Shown: in pieces, positions 33,870 through 46,152 of the stretch
How the letters are laid out: every line of letters begins with the position of its first letter
Numbering within the stretch: position 1 is the first letter of the stretch
From: Berghia stephanieae
Lineage: Eukaryota; Mollusca; Gastropoda; Nudibranchia; Aeolidiidae
Reading direction: 5' to 3'
Assembly (NCBI GenBank): GCA_034508935.3
Contig: CM067453.1
Coordinates: forward strand, 9,487,986 to 9,551,985
Length of the DNA stretch: 64,000 bases
Position numbers and translations under genes: made by a program
Notes under the pieces: model-generated
The model's input: only the letters and a program-made list of their open reading frames with translations
Databases searched by the model: none
What the model was told of the DNA's origin: nothing

Positions 33870-34100
33870 ACTAAACTTAAACTTCTAATAAATTAATTTT
33901 CAAAGTGCAAGAAACAAAAAAGAGGAGCTATCAGTCCTAATGGACGAAAAAAATGTGATATTATTATTGGAACCGAGACATGGCTTAAACCTGACGTAAA
34001 CTACTCAGAAATTTTCCCTCCAGGATTTGACATTGTCAAAAATGATAGATGTAACCATAATGGAGGTGTATTAAAAACAATATCACAAGTGAGCTCCGAC
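33870..34100 (+). mobile_element. CR1-like LINE endonuclease part, left half of a split LINE
   Basis: The plus strand is open from about 33910 and reads CDIIIGTETWLKPDVNYSEI, then FPPGFDIVKNDR and NGGVL. GTETWL carries the catalytic Glu of the APE-type endonuclease of CR1/Jockey-group LINEs. The frame ends exactly where the LTR of element A begins (34101). The rest of a LINE of the same group resumes at 61271 on the same strand, beyond the LTR elements. About 25 residues seem to be missing between the two halves when compared with the family, so either the LINE had already lost them or the two parts are not perfectly contiguous. Confidence 0.75.
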
Positions 34101-34302
34101 TGTAATTCTTTCTCGTGATCCTTATTGAATTTAACCTGACTTAGATGATTAACGATAACACACTTGATTTCATTTAATTGAGATTTATTTATTTGACCAT
34201 GTCTATATCTAAAACAATAAGAAGTTGGGCGATTCACATACTAATGCTGGGCGTTAGTCGATACCAGTACTCGTAATATTTACTACACATCACATCATGA
34301 CA
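34101..34302 (-). repeat. Element A LTR (3' LTR in its own orientation)
   Basis: 202 bp that read TGTCATGA...AATTACA on the minus strand, about 98% identical to 61070-61270. It is flanked inside by an A/G-rich polypurine tract. Confidence 0.9.
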
Positions 34303-34313
34303 TCCCCCTTTTT
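34303..34313 (-). promoter_or_regulatory. Element A polypurine tract
   Basis: aaaaaggggga on the minus strand abuts the LTR start TGTCATG. This is the position and composition expected of the plus-strand primer for reverse transcription. Confidence 0.8.
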
Positions 34314-34964
34314 ATAAAAGTTCTTTGTTCTGTGTTTGCTTTGAACAGACATAGTGTTTCCTTGTGTCTAATCTAATGAGGAAAAAATAGAGTGAAACCT
34401 ATCCAATGCTCTAGCAGTTTATTCTAGTGTCTATGGTGCCCTAGTGAGTATTTGTAGTGTTTAGTGGTCGTATTCACAATTCATTCAGAATCTAAATGGC
34501 CATGCCTAGCTTGTGAATTTATTGGGTTTTCTAACAATACGACCACTTCTAGTTGTGTAATGCCTTTGGTTGTCTGTATGATTGTGTTCCTGTGAAGACT
34601 GTAAGTCTTCACGATCAAGTGCGCGTTCGTGCGCTACTTCATCAGTCGGTGGTAAGCGCTGGGGCTCGACCTCCGGATTCGTTGATTTCTGGATATTTGC
34701 CTCTGCGTTGATTATTGATGCGGCATTTCTGAAAGGCAGCTCCCATGCATTATGAACGGGTCGGATGTGGTGACGATTTCGACGCAGAAGTTGCCCATTG
34801 GCAGTCGAGATATGATAGGATCTCGGTTGTTTGTCGATGTTCGTAATGGTACCAGTCTCCCATCTCTTACTTCTTGGATTTTGGCTGGTAATGGGTTGTC
34901 CTAGTGATAGTGGTGGGAGTGCTGACGTGTTTCTGTCATGGTATTGCTTCTGTGCATGTTGTCG

Positions 34965-35908
34965 CTATTTCAAGCTGTTGATTAATTTTTCGTTATCATC
35001 ACCGGTTGGTATTTTTCGTAGGAGACCATCTTCTAACATTCTTCCCAAAAGCATCTGACATGGCGATGGGATATTGTTGTCGATGGGTGTTGATCTCAAT
35101 GCTAGCATGGCTTTGTAGGGGTCAGTAGAAGTTTCAGCTGCCTTTAGTAGCGTTCTCTTGACCAGTTTAACTTGACTTTCGATAAAGCCATTACTCCGTG
35201 GGTAATGTGGTGAACTTGTATCATGTCGAAAGTTGAAGTGTGAAGCAAATTCTTTATAGGCATTCCCACTAAAGTGTGGTCCATTATCCGATCTAACGAT
35301 TTGGGGTATTCCTTGTTCACTGAATATCTGTTTTGTCAAGGTGACAACTTTGTGGCTTGTGCTTTGGTTCTTGTGGATTTTTCGGATAAATGGGAATTTG
35401 GAAAAATAATCTGCAACAATCAAGTATTCTTCTCCCCACAAGTAGAATAGATCGGTTCCAACTGTGTGCCAAGGACGTGGTGGAATGTCTGTTTGTATTA
35501 GTGGCTCCTTTGCCTGACTTGGTTGGTGTGCTTGACAGGTGTGGCAATTTTTTTTGTTTCTCATCAATGTCTTTATTGGTATTTGTCCAGTAAACAGCCG
35601 TTCTAGCTCTTAATTTAGTTTTTTCTGCTCCGAGATGGGGTTCATGAAGAGTTTTGAGAATTTGTGTCTGCATTGATTTTGGAATGATGATGCGCCTACT
35701 CTTCATAATTATGCCTTCTTCTAGCCCTATCTCATCTCTGAAATTCCAGTATGGTTTACATAAGATTGGAACATCTTGTAAGTTTTCGGGCCAACCTGTA
35801 AACACAAGTTCCTTTAATGCATTTAATTCCATATCCTTTGCGGTTTCGCTCTTGATGTTTTGTAGAATATCTGTGCTGAATTGAGACATAACGCTGTGGA
35901 TCTTAACA
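34965..35908 (-). CDS. Element A integrase region
   Basis: The minus strand encodes a Ty3/Gypsy integrase. The HHCC zinc-binding module (LHEPHLGAEKTKLRART and CHTCQAHQP) is followed by the catalytic core with VGTDLF, VRSDNGPHFSG and PRSNGFIESQVK, the D, D and E of the DDE triad. The enzyme inserts the cDNA into the host genome. It is a fossil and is broken. Element B has inserted immediately upstream of it in reading direction (35909). Confidence 0.88.
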
Positions 35909-37535
35909 TTTGTAAGGAAATGCCTTTGCGTTTTATGGCGCTGTAGGGAAGTACCTGTGGTATGCACGACTCAGGACATCCAACCTTATCTTGATTTATT
36001 TCTTTTGTCACTCTAAAACGTGAGGGTGTAGCATTTCCGTCGTGTCTTAGAGTCTGATCTTCGACATCCCCAATTTAATCCCTGACGTTATCGGAGCTGC
36101 GAATGGCCATTGTCTCCATAGACCATGGTTGACTTCGTGACGATCCATCCATCGTACGCGCTTTGTATTCATTTAGGGGTGAACATGTTTAGGGGGAGAA
36201 GAACATTAAATTACAACACCCACCCCCATTTCGCCTCGAGTTTTTTCCATGATTCATGCGAATAGGGATGGTAAAGATAGTGACTTTTAATTTCATCTTC
36301 AGTTCTGCTGTAAGTCCGTGGTGGAGAAGGACGTTTTGTATTTTCTGTTGTGAAAGTCCATAGTAACGTTCTTTCACGGCTTCTAACTCCTGTCTCTGTT
36401 GTGAGACAGTATTACCAAACAGAAATTAATGTTGTTTGATTTCTTTTTGAGTAGTGCTCTGTTGGTGAGATTTCAGTGTTATTTGTAATCTATTGAAATA
36501 TTGTGTTCTATTGTGATTATCGGCATTTCTGATTTAATTGATTGTTTATGATAATAGTGATACCCGAGTTTCCAGTGCTATTTTGCGATGTATCAATTAT
36601 CCGGTTAAATACTGAGTTTTATGTTAGTGTTGATATTTTTAAGAATTGATTTTCATTGTTTTCATTTTCTTTCCCAAATCTAGAGATCTGGCCTTTCTTT
36701 AACCTTTTTGTGACTTTACCTGACCATCAAGTCACCTTTATGTGACTCATTGTAACATCAATGAACATTGACTATAACGTATAACCTTTAATAACAAGAA
36801 CTGAAACCTATTACTTAATGAACAAAAACAAGAACTGAAACCTGTTACAAAATAGACATAATTACATACTGTGACCTATACAGGATTTGAAAAACAATCC
36901 ATTGTTTGATAACAGACATTGTCTGGAACCTAATACATTGGTACTGTGTGTCATTCATCTGGACATTTAGCTCATCAAAACCCACACTTGGAATAACACA
37001 CAGGCAACTACAGCACGTAGAATATCATCTTCACACAGACGGAGATAAGTTGGGGACCCTGAGGTCATACAAACTAAATAATCATGTTTTTCTATCATTA
37101 TTCATATATCATTTAGCTTTATATTCACATCATTCAATTCTATCACCAACTCATCATATCTGTCAATCATTAGTTTCATCAATATTATTTTGACATTTAT
37201 CCTTTTATCACTGACTATATTATCAATATCATAATTCTACTTAGAAGCGTCATCTTGATAACATTCATTACATCAACATCATCATCATTATCATCATCCA
37301 CCATACCATCTTGATTCATCTGCTATATTCAATCATATACATTTCATTTATATCCAGCTCATTACATTAATTAATAAACACTTCATATCATATACACTTA
37401 AATCTCGGACTTGTTGTGTTCATAATTTGTGAATCTTTGGCAGTCAGCCTCACCCCCCTTTTTGTTATTTTTTTTTTATATAAGTGTCGCCGTCTGGGTC
37501 CGAACCGTGCACACTCGTGCCCTGACCGTGTGACA
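35909..37535 (+). repeat. Element B 5' LTR
   Basis: 1627 bp, TG...CA ends, preceded by the target duplication acatt. Near its 3' side it has AATAAA (37373-37378) and TATATAAG (37477-37484). It contains no convincing gene; small frames in it recur only because the LTR is repeated. Confidence 0.9.
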
Positions 37536-37540
37536 TAATT

Positions 37541-37558
37541 TGGTGGAGCTGCCGGGTA
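37541..37558 (+). promoter_or_regulatory. Element B primer-binding site
   Basis: tggtggagctgccgggta starts 5 bp after the LTR. It begins TGG, complementary to the CCA end of a tRNA. I cannot say which tRNA. The same site recurs after each complete B LTR. Confidence 0.7.
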
Positions 37559-38007
37559 GGATATCTGATTGCCATTGTTTTTGCATATTGTGAATTGATA
37601 AGTTTTGAGAAACACATACATCTATACACACCAAGAGTAATTGTATAATTCCAGTTATATCTAGCTAGCACTTAGCCACGAGCTGTTTTTAAGGACGAAC
37701 AGTTTTGAACCTAGTTCCTCTTCATTCAGATATATTGTTTCAGTCGATAACACAGGTTACATTAATCTTGTTACACCCCCCCCCCTCCTGTTTCTATCTA
37801 TTATATAGATAATCCACTTTAATCGCTCTAAACACCCTCTCCTCATTTCATTGTCATCCACAGTCTCGGTGATTATTCAACCTTATCAAAGTTATTCTTT
37901 TGCTCTTCCCTTTAGCGACGCCATTGGCTGTCTACGTTTTCTCTTTGATTTTTCATTGTATAACATTTTAGTTTACGGCCGTTTCTGCCTACATTACAGT
38001 TCCAGAC

Positions 38008-40149
38008 ATGAGTACTAGCATTGAAAAGTTAGCTAAGATTGGATCATCTTTGGGTCTCTCAGGAAGTGATTTGAAAGACTGGATAGAGAAGACTATCAAA
38101 GATGAAGACGACAGAAAACAGAGAGAACTTGAGGCAGAGAGGGCAAGGGCGGAAAGAGATATCGAAATTGAAAGAGAGAGGGTTAAATTAGAGACGGAAA
38201 GGTTGCGAGAAGAGACAGCACTGATAACTTTGCGATTGGAATTGCAGCAGAGGAAAAATGAAGGCAGGGAAGAGGGAGCAATCGGAGGTCAGGCGGAAAG
38301 TACTAGTCACATGAAAACTATTAGACTACCAAAATTACCACCTTTTCATGCTGCCAATGATAATCTCCACGACTATCTTCAAAGATTCGAAAGGTATGCG
38401 CGAGTAAATGGATGGGAGGAGGAAGATTGGGCCACCCATCTCAGCGCTCTCCTTACTGGCAACGCCTTGGAAGTATACAGTCGCCTATCCGACGATGAGG
38501 CCAACGACTACTCTATCCTGAAGGCAAGCCTCCTCAAGCGATATAATTTAACGGAAGATGGATTTCGCGAAAAATTTCGCAAGTCAAGACCGGAGTCGGG
38601 AGAAAGCATTGAGCAGTTTAGTAACCGGATTAGCAGTTACTTCAGCAAGTGGGTGGAAATGGCAGGAAAGAACAAGGAAGATGCCGGTGACATAATTGAC
38701 CTCATTATTAAGGAGCAGTTGATGGACATTTGTGGGCGAGAGCTCCTCGTGTTTGTCAAAGAAAGAAAGCCCACAAATGTGAGATCAGTCGTGGATCTGA
38801 TCAGCCAATATATGGATGCTCACGGCTCAGCAGGTGCCTTCACGAGATCAGCACCAATCAGAACAAAGCAAGAGATGGACTCGAAACAAGTTAGGCCAGA
38901 GAATCTCAACCAGAGAGTATTTAGCGGACCGCCTAGGAACGGTCCAGTCACATGTCACATTTGCAAAAGAGCGGGACACATTGCCAGAGATTGCAGAACA
39001 AAACCCGGACTGGCCGCAGTAACGGTCATTACATGTGACTACTGCAAGAAACGGGGGCACACTTTGATAGACTGCCGGAAGAGGCAGTTTGATGAGAAGA
39101 GGCTACAACCTCCACAGGTCGCCTCAATGTCAGCACCTAACTACACTAACGAAGATTCAAAACAATGCAGCCATGGGCACATGCAACTAATGTGCGGCTG
39201 CACACTCCCAGTAACGTCGGCCTTATGCCTGGGCCACGAGGGACGAGACAAGAATATGCCGGTAGCCAACGGCTTACTGAACGGCCGACCGGTGACTGTA
39301 CTCCGGGACAGCGGATGCAGTTGTGTGGTGGTCAAGAAGGGCCTAGTTGACGGCAGTAGCAGTGGAACACGGAAAGTCCCGGTCCTACTTGCTGACGGCT
39401 CTGCTAGAGGGACCACGACGGTGGACGTCACCATTGACTGTCCATATTTTAAAGGTGAAGTCAGTGCGGTGGAAATGGAACACCCACTATTTGACGTCAT
39501 CCTTGGAAACATACCAGGGGCGAAATGTCCTGGTATGTGTAACAAACGTTCTGTGCGAGCAGTCGAGACACGAGGCTCAAAGCACAAAAAGACGAAGAAG
39601 TTAGTGACGTTACCTGCCCCGAAAATTGACGTCACGCCTGCATATTTAAAGGCTCAACAAGAAGCTGACACATCAATAGCTAAAGCTAGAGAATTTGCAA
39701 GCAGCGGTGAGAAGAAAATCACCAACAAGAAAAGTAAACAGTGGTATGCATACGAGGACGGAATCCTGTACCGCCACTACACTTCGCCCAAGATACACCA
39801 TGGAAATCCAACGAAACAGGTGGTGCTACCGAAGGGACTGCGCATCACAGTCATGCGGCTCGCGCATGAGTGTGTCTTTGTTGGGCACTTGGCGGCCAAG
39901 AAGACAACAGAGCGCATTCTAGAAGCGTTTTATTGGCCGAGCATTTGGACTGACGTGCGCAAATTCTGTCGTTCATGCGATGTATGTCAAAGGTGCGCAC
40001 CAAAAGGTAAAACCCAGAAAGTTCCCTTTCAGGAGATACCCTTAATTGAGACTCCATTTCCGCGTGTTGCTGTCGACCTCGTGGGAACGATCATGCCGGC
40101 ATCAGTCAAGGGAACCAAGAACCTTGTCCGGACTATTCAGCCAGGCTAG
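38008..40149 (+). CDS. Element B gag-protease-integrase frame (SCAN-like capsid)
   Basis: A 713-residue frame begins at ATG 38008, 470 bp after the LTR. Residues about 28-90 are Glu/Arg-rich and likely coiled coil. Residues about 105-260 (LPPFHAANDNLHDYLQRFER..., LLKRYNLTEDGFREKF, SIEQFSNRISSYFSKW) resemble the SCAN-type capsid fold. Two CCHC knuckles follow (CHICKRAGHIARDC near 316, CDYCKKRGHTLIDC near 343). A retroviral-type protease motif (LRDSGCS) is near 432. Then comes an integrase HHCC module (HECVFVGH near 620, CRSCDVC near 653) and the start of the core (VAVDLVGT). The module follows the protease directly with no RT between. Gag packages RNA, PR processes the polyprotein and IN integrates. 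This copy is open throughout. Confidence 0.85.
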   Translation: MSTSIEKLAKIGSSLGLSGSDLKDWIEKTIKDEDDRKQRELEAERARAERDIEIERERVKLETERLREETALITLRLELQQRKNEGREEGAIGGQAESTSHMKTIRLPKLPPFHAANDNLHDYLQRFERYARVNGWEEEDWATHLSALLTGNALEVYSRLSDDEANDYSILKASLLKRYNLTEDGFREKFRKSRPESGESIEQFSNRISSYFSKWVEMAGKNKEDAGDIIDLIIKEQLMDICGRELLVFVKERKPTNVRSVVDLISQYMDAHGSAGAFTRSAPIRTKQEMDSKQVRPENLNQRVFSGPPRNGPVTCHICKRAGHIARDCRTKPGLAAVTVITCDYCKKRGHTLIDCRKRQFDEKRLQPPQVASMSAPNYTNEDSKQCSHGHMQLMCGCTLPVTSALCLGHEGRDKNMPVANGLLNGRPVTVLRDSGCSCVVVKKGLVDGSSSGTRKVPVLLADGSARGTTTVDVTIDCPYFKGEVSAVEMEHPLFDVILGNIPGAKCPGMCNKRSVRAVETRGSKHKKTKKLVTLPAPKIDVTPAYLKAQQEADTSIAKAREFASSGEKKITNKKSKQWYAYEDGILYRHYTSPKIHHGNPTKQVVLPKGLRITVMRLAHECVFVGHLAAKKTTERILEAFYWPSIWTDVRKFCRSCDVCQRCAPKGKTQKVPFQEIPLIETPFPRVAVDLVGTIMPASVKGTKNLVRTIQPG

Positions 40150-40216
40150 CTTAAGCTGCTGAAGACATTGCTCAGGCATTTCCTGGTCTTTTAGACAAAA
40201 TCCAAGATTTTGTCTT

Positions 40217-40227
40217 AAGTGGGGGGC
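40217..40227 (+). promoter_or_regulatory. Element B polypurine tract
   Basis: aagtggggggc directly precedes the next TGTAAGG LTR start. The same tract recurs at 56731-56741 before the outer 3' LTR. Confidence 0.75.
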
Positions 40228-40807
40228 TGTAAGGAAATGCCTTTGCGTTTTATGGCGCTGTAGGGAAGTACCTGTGGTATGCACGACTCAGGACATCCAA
40301 CCTTATCTTGATTTATTTCTTTTGTCACTCTAAAACGTGAGGGTGTAGCATTTCCGTCGTGTCTTAGAGTCTGATCTTCGACATCCCCAATTTAATCCCT
40401 GACGTTATCGGAGCTGCGAATGGCCATTGTCTCCATAGACCATGGTTGACTTCGTGACGATCCATCCATCGTACGCGCTTTGTATTCATTTAGGGGTGAA
40501 CATGTTTAGGGGGAGAAGAACATTAAATTACAACACCCACCCCCATTTCGCCTCGAGTTTTTTCCATGATTCATGCGAATAGGGATGGTAAAGATAGTGA
40601 CTTTTAATTTCATCTTCAGTTCTGCTGTAAGTCCGTGGTGGAGAAGGACGTTTTGTATTTTCTGTTGTGAAAGTCCATAGTAACGTTCTTTCACGGCTTC
40701 TAACTCCTGTCTCTGTTGTGAGACAGTATTACCAAACAGAAATTAATGTTGTTTGATTTCTTTTTGAGTAGTGCTCTGTTGGTGAGATTTCAGTGTTATT
40801 TGTAATC
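40228..40807 (+). repeat. Element B LTR, first 580 bp only
   Basis: Identical in layout to the start of the 5' LTR up to ttatttgtaatct, then it switches abruptly to TA-rich sequence. The switch is the first junction of the repeated-unit block. Confidence 0.85.
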
Positions 40808-40945
40808 TAAATATGTATAGTTAGATATATAATAAATATATATATATTATATATATATATATATATATATTGTGATAATAATAATATATATAATATATAT
40901 ATATATATATATTTACGAATATACAATATATAGATATATATATAA
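40808..40945. repeat. TA-rich junction sequence
   Basis: Irregular TA/ATA tract linking the truncated B LTR to a second copy of the LINE endonuclease plus element A LTR. It corresponds to the (TA)n at 33741-33858. Confidence 0.8.
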
Positions 40946-43900
40946 TATCGAAATCAATAACTAAACTTAAACTTCTAATAAGATTAATTTCAGAAGTGCA
41001 GAAACAAAAAAGAGGAGCTATCATCCTAAGTGGACGAAAAAAAATGTGATATAGATTGGAACGAGACATGGCATAAAACCTGACGTACACTAACTCAGAA
41101 ATTTTCCCTCCAGGAATTTGACATTGTCTAAAAAGATAATGTAACCATAATGGAGGTGGGTATTAAAAACAATATCCACAAGTGAGCTCCGACTGTAATT
41201 CATTCTCGTGATCCTTATTGAATTTAAACCTGACTTAGATGAATAACGATAACCCACTGATTTCAATTTAATTGAGATTTAATTGATTTGACCATGTCTA
41301 TATTAAAACAATAAGAAGTTGGGGCGATTGCACATACAAGGCTGGGCGTTAGTCGATACCATACTCGTACTATTTACTGACACATCATAACATGACAACC
41401 CCCTATTTATAAAAGTTCTTTGTTCTGTGTTTTGCTTAGAACAGACTATGTGTTTCCTTGTTTCAAATCTAATGATGAAAAAATAGAGTGAAACCTATCC
41501 AATGCTCTGAGCAGCTTATTCTAGTGTCTTGGTGCCCTAGTGAGTATAGGTAATTGTAGTGATTAGTGTCGTATTTCAGCTATCTTTCAGAATCTTAAAT
41601 GGCCATGCCTATCTTGTGTGAATTTATTGGGTTACTAACAATACGAACCACTTCTAGTTAGTGTAATGCCTTTGGTTGTCTGTATGATGTTGTTTCCTGG
41701 TGAAGACTGTAAGTCTTCACGATCAGTGCGCGTTTCGTGCGCTACTTTCATCAGTCGGTGGTAAGCGCTGGGCTCGACCTCCAGAGTTCGTTGATTTCTG
41801 GTAAGTATTTTGCCTCTGCGTTGATTATTGAAGCGGCATTTTCTGAAAGGCAGCTCCTGCAAGCATTATGAACGTGTCGGATGTGGGTGACGATTTCGAC
41901 GCAGAAGTTGCCCATGTGGCAGTTCGAGATATGTAGGATCTCGGTTGTTTTGTCGATGTTCGTAATGGTACCATCTCCCATCTCTTTCTTCTTGGATTTT
42001 GGCTGGAAAGGTTGTCCCTAGTGGTGGGAGTGACTGACGTGTTTCTGTCATGGTAATGCTTCCTTTGTCATTTGTCTATTCTTTTTCAAGCAGTTGAATA
42101 ATTTTTAGTTAACATCACCGGTTTGGTATTTTTCGTAGGAGAAACCCATCTTCTAACATTCCTTCCCAAAAGAATCAGAACTGGCGATGGGATATTGTTT
42201 GTCGATGTGGTGGTTGATCTCAATGCTAGCATGGCTTTGTAGGGTCAGTAGAAGTTCAGCTCCTTTAGTAGCGTCTCTTGACCAATTAACTTGACTTTCG
42301 AATAAAGAGCCATTACTCCGGGGTAATGTGGTGAACTTGTATCTGTCGAAAGTTTAATGGAAGCAAAATAATAATCATGTTTTTCTATCATTATCATAAT
42401 CATTTAGCCTTTATAATACACACATCATTTCTATCACCAACTCATCATACTGTCATGTCATTAGTTCATCAATATTATTTTACATTTATCCTTTTATCAC
42501 GAATAAAGTTATCAATATCATAATTCTACTTAGAAGCGTCATCTTGAATAACATTCATTACTCAACATCAGTCATCATTATCAAATCATCCACCATAACC
42601 ATCTTGATCATCTCTATATTCAATCATATACATTTCATTTAAATCCAGCTCATTACATTAATTTAATAAATCAATTCTTATCATAATACACATAAATCTC
42701 GGACTTGTTGTGTTCATAATTTGTGAATTTTGGCAGTCGACCTCACCCCCCTGTTTGTTATTTTTTTTATATAAGTGTTCGCCGCCTGGTCCGAACCGTG
42801 CACCACTCGTGTGCCCTGACCGTGTACATAATTTGGTGGAGCTTGCCGGGTAGGATATCTGATTGCCATTGTTTTTGATATGTGTATAGATAAGTGTTTG
42901 AGAAACACATACATCTATACACACTCAAGGAGTAATTGTATAATTCCAGTTATATCTACTAGCACTTAGCCACGAGCTGTTTTTAAGGACGAAACATTTT
43001 TGCACCTAGTTCCACTTCAATCAGATTATATTGTTTCTAGTCGATAACACAGTTACATTAATCTTGTTACCCCCCCACCCCCCTCCTGAGTTTCTTCTAT
43101 CTATTCTATAGATAATCCACTTATCGCCTCTAAACACCTCTCCTCTTCATTGTCATCCACAGTCACGGTGATTATTCATCCATATCAAAGTTATTCTTTT
43201 TGCTCTTCCCTATAGCACGCCATTGCTGTGTCTACTGTTTTCTCTTTTGATTTTCATTGTAATAACATTTTAGTTTACGCCGTTTTCTGCCTACATGACA
43301 GTTCCAGACATGAGTACTAGCATTGAAAAGTTAGCTAAGAGGGATCATCTTTGGTGCTCTCAGTAAGTGATTTGAAAGAAAGACTGGATAGAGAAGACTA
43401 TCAAAGAAGAAGACGACAGAAAACAGAGATACTTGAGGCAGAGAGGGCAAGGCGGAAAGAGAATATCGAAATTGAAAGAGAGAGGGTAATTAGAGACGGA
43501 AAAGGTGCAGAAGAGACAGCCACTGATAACTTTGCGATTGGAATTGCAGGCAGAGGAAAAATGAATGCAGGGAGAGGGAGAAAACAATCGGCGGGTCAGG
43601 CGAAAGTACTAGTCACAAACATGAAAACTATTAGACTAACGCAACTACAAACCTTTTCATGCTGTCCAATGATAAACTCCACGACTATCTTTCAAAGATT
43701 CTAAAGGTATGGGCGCGAGTAAATTGATGGGAGGAGGAATATTGGCCACCCATCTCAGAGCTTCTCCTTACTGGCAACGCTTGAATATACAGTCGCCTAT
43801 CCGACGATGATCCAACGACTACGTCTATCCTGAAGGCAAGCCTCCTACAAGCGATATAATTTAACGGAAGAATGGATTACGCGAAAAATTTCGCAGTCAG

Positions 43901-46152
43901 ACCGAGTCGGGAGAAAGCATTCGAGCAGTTTATAACCGATTAGCAGTTTACTTCAGCAAGTGGGTGGAAATGGCAGGAAAGAACCAGGAAGATGCCGCTG
44001 ACAAAATTGACCTCATTATTAAGGAGCAGTAGATGGACATTTTGGCGAGAGCTCCTCGTGTATTCAAAGAAAGAAAGCCCACAAATGTGAGATCGTCGTG
44101 GATCAGACAGCCAAAAATATGTGATGCTCACGCTCAGCAGCAGCCTTGGACAATCACACCATCCCAAAAAAAAAAGGAAAAAAACAAAGCAAGAGGATGG
44201 ACTCGAAACAAGTTAGGCCAGAGAATCTCAACAAGAGTATTTAGCGGACCGCCTATGAACGTCCAGTCACATTTCACATTGGCAAAAGAGCGGGACACGG
44301 ATTGCAGAGATTGCCGAACAAACCCGGACAGGCCGCAGTAACGGTCCATTACATGTGACTACTGCAAGAAACGGGGGCACACTTTAGATAGACTGCCGAA
44401 GAGGCAGTTTGATGAGAAGAGCTACATACCTCCACATTGTCGCCTCAATGTCACACCAACCTACACAAACGAAGATTCAAAACAATGCAGCCATGGCACA
44501 TGCAACTGAATGTGCGGCTTGCACACTCCCAGTAACGTCGGCCTTATCCTGGGCCACGAGGACGAGACAAGAATAGGCCGGTAGCCAACGGCTTACTGAA
44601 CGGACGACCGGTGACCTGTACTCCCGGGTACAGCGTATGCCAGTTGTGTGGGGGTCAAGAAGGGCCTAGTTGACGGCGTTAGCAGTGGAACACGGAAAGT
44701 CCCGGTCCTACATGCTGACGCTCTCTGCTAGAGGGACCACAACGGGGACGTCACCATTGACTTTCCATAATTTAAAGGTTAAGTCAGTGCGGTGGAAATG
44801 GAACCCCCAACGATTTGGAACGTCATCCTTGGAAACATACCAGGGCGAAATGTCCTGGTATGTGTAACAAACGTTCTGTGCGAGCAGTCGAGACACGAGT
44901 CTCAAAGCACTAAAAGACGAAGAAGTTAGTGACGTTACCTCCCCCCGAAATTGACGTCACGCTGCATATTTAAAAAGGCTCAACAAGAAGCGGACACATC
45001 AATAGCAAAAGCTAGAGAAATTGCAAAGCAGCGTGAAAGAAATCACCAACAAAAAAGTAAACATGGTATGCCTACAGGACGAATCCTTACCGCCACTACA
45101 CGTCGCCCAAGAAACACCATTGAAATCCAACGAAAAGGTTTGTGCTACCAGGACGGCGCATTCACAGTCCATGTCGGCCGCGCATGAGTGTGTCTTTGTT
45201 TGGGGCACTTTGGCGGCCAGAAGACAACATAGCGCATTCTAGAAGCGTTTTGATTGCCGAGCAATTTGGACTGACGAGCGCAAATTCTGTCGTTCAAGCG
45301 AGTAAGTCAAAGGTGCGCACCAAAAGGTAAAACCCAGAAAGTTTCCCTTCCAGGAGATACCCCGTAATTGAGAATATCCATTTCCGCGTGTAGCTGTCGA
45401 CCTCGTGGGAACGATCATGGCCGGCATCAGTCAAGGGCACGCAAGAACCTTTGTCCGGACTATTCAGCCAGCTAGCTTATCTGCTGAAGACATTGCTCGG
45501 CATTTCCTGGTCTTTTAGACAAAATCCAAGATTTTGGTCTAAGTGGGGGGCTGTAAGGAAATGCCTTTTTGCGTTTTATGCGCGTATGGAAGTACCTGTG
45601 GTAATGCACGACTCAGGACATCCAACCTTATCTGATTTACTTTCTTTTGTCACTCAAAAACGTGGAGGGAGTAGCATTTTCCGTTCGTGTCTTAGAGTCT
45701 GAGCTTCGACATCCCCAATTAATATCCCTGACCTTTTATCGGAGGCTGCAATGGCCATTGTCCCTCCATAGACCATGGTTTGACTTCGTGACGATCCATG
45801 CCATCGTACGCGCTTTGTTTTCTATAGGGGTGAACATGTTTAGGGGAGAAGAACATTAAATTACAACACCCACCCCCAATTCGCCTCGGGAGTTATTTTC
45901 AATGATTCATAGGCATAGGATGGTACAGATAGTGAATTTTAATTTCATCTCAGTTTCTGCTGTAAGTCCGTGGTGGAGAAGGACGTTGTGGTATTTTCTG
46001 TTGTGAAAGTCCATAGTAAAGTTCTATCACTGCTTCTAACTTCCTGTCTCTGTTTTGAGAGACAGTATACCAAACAGAAATTAAGGTTGTTTGATTTCCT
46101 TTTTGAGTAGTGCTCTGGTTTGTGAGATTTCAGTGGTTATTTAGTAATCTAT
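40946..46152. repeat. Repeated unit, copy 2 (LINE-A-B), noisy
   Basis: Contains in order the LINE endonuclease piece (40946-41193), an element A LTR (41194-41397), part of A integrase sequence (to about 42355), the 3' part of a B LTR (to about 42838), B gag-protease-integrase sequence (about 43311-45475) and the start of a B LTR (from 45552). The order matches copy 1, with one internal skip. The copy carries dense single-base differences from copies 1 and 4, far too many for any frame to stay open. Confidence 0.85.

Noticed and set aside
36189-36377. 62-residue minus-strand frame that recurs intact in several places (also 40506, 52689, 57020)
   Set aside because: Its recurrence is fully explained by its position inside the repeated element B LTR; no family resemblance.
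37260-37320. atcatc-type repeats as a CRISPR-like array
   Set aside because: No unit of CRISPR length with unique spacers; it is simple sequence inside an LTR of an animal genome.
39141-39635. 164-residue minus-strand frame opposite element B gag-protease, repeated at 55654
   Set aside because: It is the antisense shadow of a coding region and recurs only because the element is repeated.
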